Source: a virus. From it: a stretch of 64,000 nt of DNA. The notes beneath the pieces are model-generated. The model ran no database searches and was not told where the DNA came from. It saw only the letters and a list, made by a program, of their open reading frames with translations. The stretch is from IMG/VR virus record IMGVR_UViG_3300033049_000013, positions 1-64,000 of that record; one strand, 5' to 3'. Made by a program: the position numbers and the translations under genes. Below, piece by piece: positions 45,201 through 53,341 of this stretch. Every line of letters begins with the position of its first letter. Position 1 is the stretch's first letter.

Positions 45201-47584
45201 TTTCTCCACATGTATCCTTTATCTATAATGGTCTTATTTTCAGGAGTTCGTTTACCATACACAATATAATGCCCACGTATGCTATTTCTTAATTTTGTAG
45301 GCATATTAGCATACACCTCAGTCATATCGACTATTAGACCTATCTTATTTAAAGCTATTCGCCTAAATACATTTGGATCTACAGTAGAAGGTATATTGTT
45401 AGTTGTTACCCAATCTCTTGTAGTTAATCCCATTTGATTTTCTTGATAGCCATAAACACCTGCATCTCCTCCACAATCAGGTATTCTATGATGTCTTATT
45501 GGTTGTCCTACTAAATTAGCTCCACCAATACTAGTAGCATCAAATACTGGTACTCCACTACAATCTTTATTAGTAGTGTATATATTATTAGAATGTTCAT
45601 AATATCCCATATAACCTTCTATAGTAGTATCCGTATTAGTACCCGTGGTTACAAAAGTATTATGTACTTTCCATCTAGGTATTGCTGTACAATCTAGAAA
45701 ATCAAAACTACTTTCATTTAGGAATAAACCAACATTTCCACCAGCAACATATACATCAACTCTACTACCTCCTGTTATTTCATGGTAAGAAACACCAACA
45801 GTATTACCTGATGTAGACACTCCATCTGAATCATAATAGAATATCTGTAAACACATAATGTTTTTAGAAACATCGTTATATGAAAAACCTAATGTATTAT
45901 CAGCAGTAGTTAAGAATTTGAAGGTTGTATCTACAAAATAAGAATCTCCTCCTCCTAGTATAGTAATACGAACGAGTGCTCTATCATTTGTGTCCAGAGC
46001 AAGTGTAAATTCACCTGTACTACCTGTAAGTAAACTAACTGTGAATGTAGTACTAAATTTAGCAGAAGTTTCATTTACTTCAGTACACGCTAATGTATCT
46101 AATAAATGAGTTACATTACTATAACCTACTCTAGTATCTTCATCTCCACTTTGTATTTCTGCATCAGGAGTAATTGTTAACGGTCGGTCATCCCATCTAT
46201 TTACTAATGGTAAGTTACCTCGTGAGATGTGTATATTCCTGCTATTCAAGTTAGCAATAGGAGTTAAGTCATTACCATCGAAGTCTTCATTTAAAGGTCT
46301 ACCAGGCGTATGTACTGCTGGCAATTCTGTACCATTATTAAGAACAAACACTGTACCTAGAGATATAATCTCATCTCTCATATGTGTTTTACCATCAAAA
46401 ATTATAACACTATTTCTATCTGCAAATTCTTGACCTACATTAGGAGATTTACTATTAACAACATAGTCTTTATACATTCTCCATTTAGTCTTAGCTCTCA
46501 AGTTAGTTCTTTGTAGTACTGCTAAGTCTTCATTTAAATTAGCTACATTTCCTAATAATAATCTATTATCAATAATTTCGTGTGCTCTTACACCAGTAAA
46601 TGGTATTATTGGCACAGTTACTTCAGATAAACTAGATATAGTATGACTAGTACTATCAAATCCTAAATAAGTATACTCGGCAGTACCAATGTTATTATCT
46701 ACAACAATAGGTATACTATCCAATATAAATACTTCGTCAATATTGCTTGTACCTTGTATAGCAGATAATACAGCTAGTTGTACAAATCTAAATGTAGGAT
46801 CTAAATCAGTTAAATTCAATTTAATACTTTTGTTAGTAATAGTATCTATTGATTCTCCATCCGCAATATTACTGTTTGTAGATTCTGTGTATACAAATAT
46901 AGGGTAACTAGCAGGAGACCAGTTAGTCCCATTACGTTGACTATCTAAGTACCTCATTACGAATTGATGGCTACCACTAGGTATAGAACCTCCAGCATCT
47001 CTTACTACTTCTAACTTTAAACATCCAGGATTAAAAGATAAGAAGTGATTAAATTTATCACAATTCCAAGCTGTTAAATAGTTAGTACCTAGATTGGCAG
47101 TATCTATTGTAAATAATGGATTTCCATTACTATCCAATGCTAAGTAACTATCTAAGTTATCTAAGTTAAGCGCTTTGTACGAAGTTATACCATCAGTGAA
47201 ATAAACTATTCGCTCACATCCTCCTACAATTCTAGCTCTAGTAGTTAATTGTCTATGGCTTTTAAATCCAATACAATTAGTTTTAACGGATACTGCAAAA
47301 TCACAATTCATAGGGTCATGAATACCTATAATAGAATCTGTATCATTTGTAAAAAATAGTACAAACTTATTATCAGGTAGTATTTGTGCTCCGATTAACG
47401 TATAGTTATCTTCACTGTAATTGATACATATTTCATTACCTACTTCATTAGTTATAGATGAAGCATCTCCATCCCAAGAACCAAATAAAGCATTTAATGC
47501 AAAATTCCATGTACCTTTAGGTTGTTGCTTAGGACTCGCTTGTGTGAACATTCCTTTTACTAAAGGAGTCGATTCTTTTTTCAT
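42290..47584 (-). CDS. Muzzle / tail-stabilisation protein (P22 gp10-like position), 1,764 aa
   Basis: In crassviruses the large beta-rich protein encoded between the tail-tube/connector genes and cargo genes forms the muzzle at the tail tip, and is related in role to P22 tail-stabilisation protein. Here the length, the position and the beta-strand-rich sequence with many Thr, Ser, Asn and Tyr fit. The N-terminus (KGMFTQASPKQQPKGTWNFA followed by NEVGNEICINY) is of the conserved type that opens such proteins. Short repeating strand patterns, for example in residues 50-130, suggest propeller blades. No enzymatic motif was seen. The C-terminus (DADYKIKTEIMTFLTNLSIR) is compact. It begins 14 bases after the previous gene. 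Contact with the host surface is inferred from the family. Confidence 0.78.
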   Translation of the reverse strand: MKKESTPLVKGMFTQASPKQQPKGTWNFALNALFGSWDGDASSITNEVGNEICINYSEDNYTLIGAQILPDNKFVLFFTNDTDSIIGIHDPMNCDFAVSVKTNCIGFKSHRQLTTRARIVGGCERIVYFTDGITSYKALNLDNLDSYLALDSNGNPLFTIDTANLGTNYLTAWNCDKFNHFLSFNPGCLKLEVVRDAGGSIPSGSHQFVMRYLDSQRNGTNWSPASYPIFVYTESTNSNIADGESIDTITNKSIKLNLTDLDPTFRFVQLAVLSAIQGTSNIDEVFILDSIPIVVDNNIGTAEYTYLGFDSTSHTISSLSEVTVPIIPFTGVRAHEIIDNRLLLGNVANLNEDLAVLQRTNLRAKTKWRMYKDYVVNSKSPNVGQEFADRNSVIIFDGKTHMRDEIISLGTVFVLNNGTELPAVHTPGRPLNEDFDGNDLTPIANLNSRNIHISRGNLPLVNRWDDRPLTITPDAEIQSGDEDTRVGYSNVTHLLDTLACTEVNETSAKFSTTFTVSLLTGSTGEFTLALDTNDRALVRITILGGGDSYFVDTTFKFLTTADNTLGFSYNDVSKNIMCLQIFYYDSDGVSTSGNTVGVSYHEITGGSRVDVYVAGGNVGLFLNESSFDFLDCTAIPRWKVHNTFVTTGTNTDTTIEGYMGYYEHSNNIYTTNKDCSGVPVFDATSIGGANLVGQPIRHHRIPDCGGDAGVYGYQENQMGLTTRDWVTTNNIPSTVDPNVFRRIALNKIGLIVDMTEVYANMPTKLRNSIRGHYIVYGKRTPENKTIIDKGYMWRNNYVPTFYTRAFALANAGGYARIWFPEIKFNLLTGFFTYDFALLPGLPGVPPVGRIREDSYTISDGIRADISFTSSLPTYDGYGYSSNPDFRPDIGFSASDNDHFHGTESNFVEYVSPSTVFDLSVPSGDFIKIECPVMSYHPSNLTANSGERELFVVQQVELELGDLLLGRTNYYDSYTHCDFNHVAVAQNLYSNSPGSSTTLIPTDLAYLGFQREIRGAAIVPWHSIGGAAQFSIPTQLTTDSFGQVASFYQTKLPFPMVMNPALSQVSDIIYGYKKSSVDDAQDALRGHSVSNFYVSIKNNTDVFGFLENITYLRLNTCFIPRTAIFNDELIKGGDTFITKVRNVKTWSKISGDGDYLNNMKSNASSMEGFVESDNINSSLAHSAVPESEYAPKYFDRFTHLNVGRSGSTFNKDTLWSDVELTNTTEVSEANFGYREFKYDYNKDFGKQNNETPSFPVSDNYNYCDDCSGREPNSIYYSIPGQAQDIADNFKIILPNNKFPIPSESGPITAMFLEKDQLYVHTEKALFSVQTRPQQLDSNAATIFIGTGQIGSIPPQRLVSVQYGYGGSGSQYTVVGTQYGTFYVDEAGGRIFLFGKGLNEVSKLGMEQWFHSNLSLEFINQFYMLTAGIEYTVRGTSTDNSVGFQAVYDARMNRIVLHKKDYLIRATDDDNNTILFGGYLGTLPVSGVVNTLYAIFDEFDYIAWHYWNGSEFVEIGMNDTAWFENKSWTMSYSLDGNFWVSFHSYQPNYMYHDNTNFYSFINRTDNNTVVWKHIERNFQTYYGVKYDHIIDISLDQSPATEKVYYSTQFVTDSYIYEADSDYSYRVEDVTFDRFYVYNGKQCSNLRNLIVKIPNSYQNITLPLTQTLIDRTENYWRFNRFRDEVTNGSIPFFTSNWSNLQTSFNTEGQGYLDRVINPLSVDGTKSIYKQARFRDKYVAVRLFFNNTDADYKIKTEIMTFLTNLSIR

Positions 47585-47598
47585 ATTTATTTATCTAT

Positions 47599-48636
47599 TT
47601 AATATCTGCTTCCTGTATGTGGTCTAGGATAATTATAATTTTGGAATGAATTATATCGTGTTGGATTATTAAAGTGCATAGTTTCAGTGTTATTCAATGC
47701 ACCCATTGCAGTAGCAAATGGTGAATCTTCTTTTATAAATTTATTCATGTTACGAATATTTTGACTTTGTATTAAGTCAGGCATCATTAATGCCGCACTA
47801 GCTTTAGGTCCCAATAATTCAAATTCATGTGAAAATTGTTGATACTTTTGTTGAGCACCTGACACATTCCCTGTATTATATTTCCATTTCCAATACTTTT
47901 TAAGTACAGCAGCTTCAAGTGCATCACTTACATACTCATAGTCGGCATATAAGAACTCACCTTCATCATTAGTAGGAATGCCTGTATATGCCATACATAA
48001 CTGTCCTCGTTCAAATGTTGTAACCACACATCCATTTTGTATACTAAATGCAGGTTCACAATTTCTATAAACTTGACTAGGCGCACCTAATAATACACTA
48101 TTATGGAATACATTAGAAGCTAATCTTAACGGTTTCCAATCTGTACTGGAACTAAAATCACTAGGATAGTATAACTGATCTTCTGTTAAATTTTTATCTA
48201 GTTTTCCTTTAATTACACCTATATCACTACCACTATTAATCTTTACATTAGTTCTAGTTATCTCGGTAGTAACCGTAGTCTTAGTTATAGTATCTGTAGT
48301 CTTACCTGTACTAAGATCCTTAGAAGTCTCAAATTCTACGTTCTGGTTACTAAAAGGATTAGTTCTAGGTCTATTACCCATATCAGAATCAAACTCCCTG
48401 TAAAGTACCATTTCTAGACGATAAAGACCATCAGGTAGAGGCGCTTTATTATTGAATACTTCTTTGTAGTCTATACCCACTTCATATATCTCTCTTGGTG
48501 CAATAGATTCATAAGCTTGGTATGCCCATTCTTCTAACTTATCTACACTCATAGAGTCTTTAGGTAAGTACTCTATAACTCTAGCAGCTATTGCCTTTAA
48601 TGGGGCAGTTCTTACATTTTTTAAATAGTTACTCAT
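47599..48636 (-). CDS. Tail/neck structural protein, 345 aa (crAss conserved)
   Basis: A protein of the connector-tail region. The visible pattern PREIYEVGIDYKEVFNNKA is followed by a Thr-rich insertion (about residues 110-135, KTTVTTEITRTNVK). The core has RNCEPAFSIQNGCVVTTFERG, then LCMAYTGIPTNDEGEFLYAD and a helix leading to KKYWKWKYNTG. This layout of a short beta unit, the AYTGIPTDxxG-like loop and a long helix recurs in crAss tail tube or ring proteins. The start codon overlaps the end of the IHF-like gene by one base, so the two are translationally coupled. The exact position in the particle is uncertain. Confidence 0.65.
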   Translation of the reverse strand: MSNYLKNVRTAPLKAIAARVIEYLPKDSMSVDKLEEWAYQAYESIAPREIYEVGIDYKEVFNNKAPLPDGLYRLEMVLYREFDSDMGNRPRTNPFSNQNVEFETSKDLSTGKTTDTITKTTVTTEITRTNVKINSGSDIGVIKGKLDKNLTEDQLYYPSDFSSSTDWKPLRLASNVFHNSVLLGAPSQVYRNCEPAFSIQNGCVVTTFERGQLCMAYTGIPTNDEGEFLYADYEYVSDALEAAVLKKYWKWKYNTGNVSGAQQKYQQFSHEFELLGPKASAALMMPDLIQSQNIRNMNKFIKEDSPFATAMGALNNTETMHFNNPTRYNSFQNYNYPRPHTGSRY

Positions 48637-49154
48637 TATTTATTTTTTAAATAAGGATTAAATATACTATACATCCTAAATCCTTTTTCTTTAAAGAATG
48701 GTATCAATGATACTTTAGGATTATTTTTATTATAACTATTAGGTCTAATATTAGGTCTAGTCATTTTAAAATAGAATTTCATCTTATTCCTAAAATTAGC
48801 TTTCTTTCTAGACCAATAGACCTTTGGTACAAAACCTCTAGTTACTCTATTAGTATGATATACTGTTTTTTTATTATCAGGATTATCTTTATTGTGTTTA
48901 CCATAAGTTATCTTAGTTTGATTATAATCTATTTGCTTATTTTTTTGCAAATATTTAACTATTCTAAGCATACCTAATCTATTTGGTAAGTCAATTCCTT
49001 GTCCTGTAGTAATTAATTCGTAAGACAGTTCTTCTCCTATACTTTTAATTACTTTATTATATTCTTTTTTGGTTAAGTAAAGTTTATGTTCCCTACTATA
49101 CTTATCTCTATAACTCGAATAAGATTCTAAAACGCTAATTCTTCTTTCTTCCAT
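48636..49154 (-). CDS. IHF/HU-like structural protein, 172 aa
   Basis: Residues about 27-68 match the HU/IHF fold pattern: LTKKEYNKVIKSIGEELSYE forms the first helices, and GQGIDLPNRLGMLRIVKY corresponds to the GxxVxLPxFGxFxV strand region of IHF. The rest is strongly basic, with Lys, Arg, Asn and Tyr. Crassviruses encode such an IHF-like protein in the tail gene group, where it is part of the portal/tail assembly. This copy is longer than free IHF subunits (about 95 aa) because of the basic C-terminal half. It is tightly packed between the 230-aa and 345-aa genes. The fold call is from pattern only. Confidence 0.72.
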   Translation of the reverse strand: MEERRISVLESYSSYRDKYSREHKLYLTKKEYNKVIKSIGEELSYELITTGQGIDLPNRLGMLRIVKYLQKNKQIDYNQTKITYGKHNKDNPDNKKTVYHTNRVTRGFVPKVYWSRKKANFRNKMKFYFKMTRPNIRPNSYNKNNPKVSLIPFFKEKGFRMYSIFNPYLKNK

Positions 49155-49157
49155 GTA

Positions 49158-49850
49158 TTAAAAGGTTTGATTAGGTGGAGTACTTCCTGCATTATTACTT
49201 CTATCTTCAGGCATTTGGTCGGTACGCAGTAGTAGTTTAAATACCTCCTCTCTAATTAGCATCCTCTCTGATACTCTAGTACCAAATGATGCATCAATTA
49301 CTCCAGTACAATTATTTGCAGAACAAGCACTAGCCATTTCAGCAGCTACAGGGTCTAAGAATATCCCCTTTATTTTAATTGCTCGTAGTCTTTGTTGTGG
49401 TATATTAAATACACCAAACTTATTCTTCATCCTAATGTAGTAATAGTTATTCTTACCTGTCTTTCTAAACTTCCTTAATCTATGTTTTGCTTCAGTAACA
49501 GGAGCAATTTCTCTACCATCAATAGTAGATACTCTAATTATTTCCGTATTACCATCAAACATACCACCAGGAATATCTTTACATGTCTTCAATATCTCAC
49601 ATCCTGCAGGAATATCTAAACAATCATCACACTCATGGTAACTATCTGTACATAATGTAAGACAGATAGTTTGATAAATATCATCAGGAAATTCTTTATT
49701 CTTCTCTAGTCTACGTTCCATTATTAAGCCTCTAGCTTCTAATAGTGCCATGTAGATTTGCTCATCAGTAAAGTTAGAATCATCACTTACTTCACGTAAA
49801 TTCTGTCTAACGAAATCAATATGACTTCTTACTAAATCGTATTTACTCAT
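49158..49850 (-). CDS. Connector/ring-type tail protein, 230 aa
   Basis: First gene after the holin pair and its terminator hairpins. The N-terminus has the helical pattern DSNFTDEQIYMALLEARGLI and MERRLEKNKEFPDD, typical of head-tail adaptor proteins, in which a short helix bundle precedes a beta core. The middle contains a Cys cluster, TDSYHECDDC, followed by IPAGCEILKTCKD; these could bind a metal or form local contacts. A beta-rich segment follows (NNYYYIRMKNKFGVFNIP), and the C-terminus is polar. I infer a ring protein of the neck because it is followed by the IHF-like and tail proteins. Confidence 0.65.
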   Translation of the reverse strand: MSKYDLVRSHIDFVRQNLREVSDDSNFTDEQIYMALLEARGLIMERRLEKNKEFPDDIYQTICLTLCTDSYHECDDCLDIPAGCEILKTCKDIPGGMFDGNTEIIRVSTIDGREIAPVTEAKHRLRKFRKTGKNNYYYIRMKNKFGVFNIPQQRLRAIKIKGIFLDPVAAEMASACSANNCTGVIDASFGTRVSERMLIREEVFKLLLRTDQMPEDRSNNAGSTPPNQTF

Positions 49851-49873
49851 TCGTATAGTTTTATATTATAAAG

Positions 49874-49906
49874 AAAGGTATTAAGGTTCTTTACCCTAAT
49901 ACCTTT
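49874..49906 (-). terminator. Hairpin terminator after the holin pair
   Basis: AAAGGTATTA (49874-49883) and TAATACCTTT (49897-49906) form a perfect 10-bp stem, extended inside by GG-CC. In the minus direction it is followed by CTTTATAATAT, a moderate U tract. It stands in the gap 49851-49947, which otherwise contains only this hairpin, a second hairpin and AT-rich leader. Confidence 0.6.
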
Positions 49907-49917
49907 TGTTTTACTTC

Positions 49918-49949
49918 AATATACAATAAAGCTAAGTAGCTTGTATATT
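49918..49949 (-). terminator. Second hairpin at the end of the holin gene
   Basis: AATATAC (49918-49924) pairs with GTATATT (49943-49949), and AAGCT pairs with AGCTT inside, with a bulge on one side. It overlaps the holin stop codon and precedes the other hairpin, giving two tandem structures. This suggests an RNA end or processing point between the fibre/holin group and the tail group. Confidence 0.45.
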
Positions 49950-50511
49950 ATTTTTCATTTTTAGAATCACTGTTTTTTGTAGTATTACAATGTTTTGATT
50001 TTTCTATTTTAGTTATAATTTTATTTTCTAATATCTTAGTTATAATATCCAAGAAAGTAAATAGTCTTGGTTTATTACCAAATCGCCTTTCTAAATTCTC
50101 ACCAATTGAATGCCATTCCCAAAGGAATATTAACGAGAATATCAGAATTCTGATATTAGAAATTAACCATGTACTTAATGTGTATCCGTTGTCTTCTAAT
50201 TGTCCCTGTAGTAGGGCTGCAAAGCAAAGAAACATAAAGTATGATATAAACTTGTGTACACTTCTTAATCCTTTAGCAGAGGTCAATTTAGAGCCTTCAT
50301 ACTTAGATGCAATAATGCCTGTTATAAAATCGAATAGAAGTAGTAACGATAAGAAAGTCAATATACCCATACTAAAGCCTAAAAACTTAATATTCATCAT
50401 ATCTGACATACTATTTATAAAAGGAGCAAGTGTAAACCCAAATAGTAATATTGCTTTGTTACCAAATACATGGTTTACTACATCACTAAAATATAGTATA
50501 GTTAATTTCAT
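49948..50511 (-). CDS. Holin (phage holin family 4-like), 187 aa
   Basis: Holins form lesions in the inner membrane at the end of infection so that lysis enzymes can act. Four hydrophobic segments are visible: KAILLFGFTLAPFINSM, FSMGILTFLSLLLLF, FISYFMFLCFAALL and RILIFSLIFLWEW. The loop DFITGIIASKYEGSKLTSAKG, directly after the second segment and followed by a Lys-rich turn, is the signature of the holin family found in many Firmicutes and Bacteroidota phages. The C-terminus is basic and polar, probably cytoplasmic. The start ATG overlaps the TGA stop of the preceding membrane protein (ATGA), so the pair is coupled. No endolysin gene is seen in this window. Confidence 0.8.
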   Translation of the reverse strand: MKLTILYFSDVVNHVFGNKAILLFGFTLAPFINSMSDMMNIKFLGFSMGILTFLSLLLLFDFITGIIASKYEGSKLTSAKGLRSVHKFISYFMFLCFAALLQGQLEDNGYTLSTWLISNIRILIFSLIFLWEWHSIGENLERRFGNKPRLFTFLDIITKILENKIITKIEKSKHCNTTKNSDSKNEK

Positions 50512-50981
50512 TTTCTAATAGCATCTTTTATTAAGAATATAAATGAAAAGATAAGTCCTAATCCTGCTAAGACTGCATCGAATATAAAAAAGTTACCTCC
50601 TAAGTCGAATATTAAATGTAAAATGTTTAATACATTCAATAAAATTAATGTTCCTATACTTACTTTTGAGTATACACAGAAATTGTGATGCAAAGCGTAG
50701 AATAAGAAAAATAGGCTAGTAATAAGTGAACCTCCAACTGTTAATCCAAATAGGTTATGAATACTTCTATATGTAGTTGCACCATAGAAATATACTAAAC
50801 CAGAAGAGATTAAAGAAAAAAGCAACATGATAAAAGGAGTAGCCATTACGCATGTAGCAGCTAATTTTTTATACTTGCTTGTACTTGAAACTGTTCCATC
50901 AGGTTTAGCAAGCCTTGATGATTTAGGTTTCGAAGGTTTTGTTGGTACTGGTTTAAGTGTACCTGTTGCTGGTATTGACAT
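50508..50981 (-). CDS. Membrane protein, 157 aa, four TM segments, paired with holin
   Basis: The cytoplasmic-like N-terminus of about 40 residues is rich in Pro, Lys and Ser (TLKPVPTKPSKPKSSRLAKP). Four membrane segments follow: VMATPFIMLLFSLISSGLV, LTVGGSLITSLFFLFYAL, IGTLILLNVLNILHLIF and FDAVLAGLGLIFSFIFLI. It ends in IKDAIRK. It is coupled by a 4-base overlap to the holin, so it may be an antiholin, a second holin or an exclusion factor; the sequence does not decide which. It is the first membrane gene after the fibre cassette. Confidence 0.65.
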   Translation of the reverse strand: MSIPATGTLKPVPTKPSKPKSSRLAKPDGTVSSTSKYKKLAATCVMATPFIMLLFSLISSGLVYFYGATTYRSIHNLFGLTVGGSLITSLFFLFYALHHNFCVYSKVSIGTLILLNVLNILHLIFDLGGNFFIFDAVLAGLGLIFSFIFLIKDAIRK

Positions 50982-50993
50982 ATTTTATTCAAT

Positions 50994-51470
50994 TTATGAT
51001 AATTTAATAGATCTTTCTTCTAAGTCACCTCCTAGAGATGTAAAGGTAGTAGTTGTTGTTGTTAAGTTAAATGAAACTGTTGCTCCAATTACTGCATTTG
51101 CAGCTATATAAATAGGAGTTGTTCCAATAGGTGCGTTACCTTGATTAGCTATAATTAATATGTCTGATATAGGAATAGTTGTTGCACCTGCAACTCCCGA
51201 TGCAAAGTTTACAGAAATATGTAATTTAGTATATCCTAGTTCTACATATTCTAATAACGTATTTCCTAGTATACTAGCACTACTGTCTCCATCAGCAATA
51301 GTATCTGAACTATCATCTTGAGCACCTACTATCATTGGTAATAATAATTCTTTAAAATAAAGATTTCTTACAAATGTATGTATTGCTACTGGATTTGCAT
51401 ATTTTAATATTGAATCTTTTTTTCCAGAAGGTAATGTCCTTCCTGATACAAATAATTTTAATCTTGCCAT
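50994..51470 (-). CDS. Small fibre/adaptor protein, 158 aa
   Basis: The N-terminus MARLKLFVSGRTLPSGK, the following IHTFVRNLYFKELLLP and the beta-rich, Thr/Ala/Ile-rich remainder resemble the neighbouring 88-aa protein (MALPKLTLSGKL and IHTFVKRYLDIDFP), so the two are probably paralogues. The C-terminal part (about residues 85-150) has regular short strands with Thr-rich stretches, as in trimeric fibres. The product has no signal peptide or membrane segment. It probably forms part of a head or tail fibre or its attachment base. It lies at the downstream end of the fibre cassette, before the holin pair. Confidence 0.6.
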   Translation of the reverse strand: MARLKLFVSGRTLPSGKKDSILKYANPVAIHTFVRNLYFKELLLPMIVGAQDDSSDTIADGDSSASILGNTLLEYVELGYTKLHISVNFASGVAGATTIPISDILIIANQGNAPIGTTPIYIAANAVIGATVSFNLTTTTTTFTSLGGDLEERSIKLS

Positions 51471-51510
51471 TAGTTAATTGTTTATTGTTTATGTTTATTT
51501 TTTAGTATAC

Positions 51511-52791
51511 CTATGGTACATCATTTACAATATCTGCACTTGTCATGTTAACCATTGTAAAATCAATACTACCAACACTATCTAATAAAGTAGGATAAGT
51601 GTCATCATCGCCCATTCTCCACCAATTATCAGGAGAGCTTAGAAGTGTAGTTAAATTAAATGGTATACCTGAATTGTATATACTTGAAACATTAGTAGTT
51701 TCATCAGATGCCCATAAAGCAACTTCATCAACTAAACAGTTGTTACGTAAATAATCACTTGATGTTCCATTCCTTCCTAATCTAAAATACTCGTCTTTGA
51801 TACTTCCAGCCCATCCATCGTTATTATGATCTGTATTCAGACTTTGACTAACTCCATTAATAAATATGTCAAATCTACTATAATAATCATTTAAATCATT
51901 CTGATCTTGACCTGTAGTTCCTCCATCATAAGTAACTATGATTTGATTCCAAACTCCTTGTACTATTCCATTATTAGGTGTTTCAAATTCTAAATAGTTA
52001 TTATTAGTACCATATCTCAGTCTTATATGTTTATCACCCCCACTACCATCATACCATAATTGTACACGACCTTCATTGCTTTGATCAGATCCACCGAACA
52101 TTAGTATAGTTTGTTCACTATTACCAGAGGTTCCAGCTTTAAACCATAAAGCTATAGTCCAAGCATCTGATACACCTGTACCATTTGAAGGTCTGTAAAG
52201 TGGATTTGATGTATTAGCAGTAGCATCACAGTAGTCGTTATTATTAAATTTAACTGACTTTGTATTTGCAAAAGGTGGATTACTTACTGTTAATGTAAGT
52301 GTTTCTGAATCTTGACCATTATAGTTAATTGCAATCATAGTTATGATATAAGTCCCTGCTATTAATGAAGCACCTCCAATTAGTTTTCTAACATTACCTT
52401 CTACAGTAGTTACGCCTGATGGTAAATTAACCCATTCATAACCTACTCCATGAGTAGCTACTAGTTCATAGTTTAAAATTCCTCCTTGTACTAAATTAAC
52501 AGTGGTAATACTAGTGATTACAGGTAATTCTGTAGTACCTGTACCAGAACTTTGGAAAATACTATTTAATTCGTTAACTACTTCAACATCATTAACCCCA
52601 TAAGGATTATTATTTTCATCCACAAATTCTGAGTACAGAACATTAGATACTAAGCTAATTCCTTTAGATAAGTCTATTACATCAATATTAGGAAATAGAT
52701 TTATAGCTTGTAACGAGTTTAGAAATTGAACTCCATTACTATCTTCTATATAGATAGCATTAGCATTGGAATCTTTATATATTTTTATCAT
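51511..52791 (-). CDS. Fibre/adhesin with Ig-like and LamG-type lectin domains, 426 aa
   Basis: The N-terminal 90 residues start with the motif MIKIYKDSNANAIYIEDSNG and probably anchor the protein to the particle. Residues about 95-172 form an Ig-like domain (PVITSITTVNLVQGG, then AGTYIITMIAINYNGQDSE). Residues about 177-405 have the concanavalin/LamG fold pattern: TKSVKFNNNDYCDA, WTIALWFKAG, NQIIVTYDGG, RFDIFINGVSQSL, YFRLGRNG and CLVDEVALWAS, followed by WWRMGD near the end. Such domains bind carbohydrate, so a receptor-binding or mucus-binding role is reasonable. The gene lies among small fibre genes. Confidence 0.8.
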   Translation of the reverse strand: MIKIYKDSNANAIYIEDSNGVQFLNSLQAINLFPNIDVIDLSKGISLVSNVLYSEFVDENNNPYGVNDVEVVNELNSIFQSSGTGTTELPVITSITTVNLVQGGILNYELVATHGVGYEWVNLPSGVTTVEGNVRKLIGGASLIAGTYIITMIAINYNGQDSETLTLTVSNPPFANTKSVKFNNNDYCDATANTSNPLYRPSNGTGVSDAWTIALWFKAGTSGNSEQTILMFGGSDQSNEGRVQLWYDGSGGDKHIRLRYGTNNNYLEFETPNNGIVQGVWNQIIVTYDGGTTGQDQNDLNDYYSRFDIFINGVSQSLNTDHNNDGWAGSIKDEYFRLGRNGTSSDYLRNNCLVDEVALWASDETTNVSSIYNSGIPFNLTTLLSSPDNWWRMGDDDTYPTLLDSVGSIDFTMVNMTSADIVNDVP

Positions 52792-52798
52792 ATTTTAA

Positions 52799-53323
52799 TT
52801 ATCTTTTAATTACTTGAACTACACTTCCAAAATTAGTAACAGTACCATTAGTGGATAATCTTAACTGTAGTATTCCTGAATTAGCTTGAGTATTAACATC
52901 TCCTAAGTATATATAATCTACACCTAATGTAAATCTATATGCTATACCACTTCCTGAATCTAATCTATCTACTCTTTTCATTAATTCATATGACCCTATA
53001 CCTGTACCTAACGAGTATCTTAATTCAAGTAATGCATTGTTTGTATTTGGAGTTACTTCGTAATCATTTCGTATTACTACTGCATCACCTACCTTTAATT
53101 CTGTAAAATCAAAATAGCCTGTAGATACATCTATCAACTCAGTTACTCCATCTGGAGGAAACAATTTATTAGTCTCTGTTCCAAGTCCATTATTAGTAAG
53201 TTCTGTCCATACATCAGTAGTTAAGCTAATAGCTGCCAATGTATTATGGTAATTAATAAATCCTGACTTATCTTTTTGCCTGTCTAACCCCATTTTTATT
53301 AGGGGATTATATTTTAAGCTCAT
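52799..53323 (-). CDS. Fibre head-type protein, 174 aa
   Basis: A beta-rich protein with the pattern NNGLGTETNKLFPPDGVTEL, TGYFDFTELKVGDAVVIRND and VDYIYLGDVNTQANSGILQL. The order of a NxGxGT-like loop, a Pro-Asp-Gly turn, the FDFTELKVGDxVxIR strand pair and a C-terminal SVVQVIKR is a form I recognise from many phage fibre C-terminal domains. No catalytic residues are visible. It follows the 249-aa fibre gene closely and probably forms part of the same or an alternative fibre tip. Confidence 0.6.
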   Translation of the reverse strand: MSLKYNPLIKMGLDRQKDKSGFINYHNTLAAISLTTDVWTELTNNGLGTETNKLFPPDGVTELIDVSTGYFDFTELKVGDAVVIRNDYEVTPNTNNALLELRYSLGTGIGSYELMKRVDRLDSGSGIAYRFTLGVDYIYLGDVNTQANSGILQLRLSTNGTVTNFGSVVQVIKR

Positions 53324-53341
53324 TATTTTATTTTTTTGTTG

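Noticed and set aside
50180-50518. 112-codon plus-strand frame over the holin gene
   Set aside because: It covers a clear holin with membrane segments on the other strand and has no matching neighbours on the plus strand.
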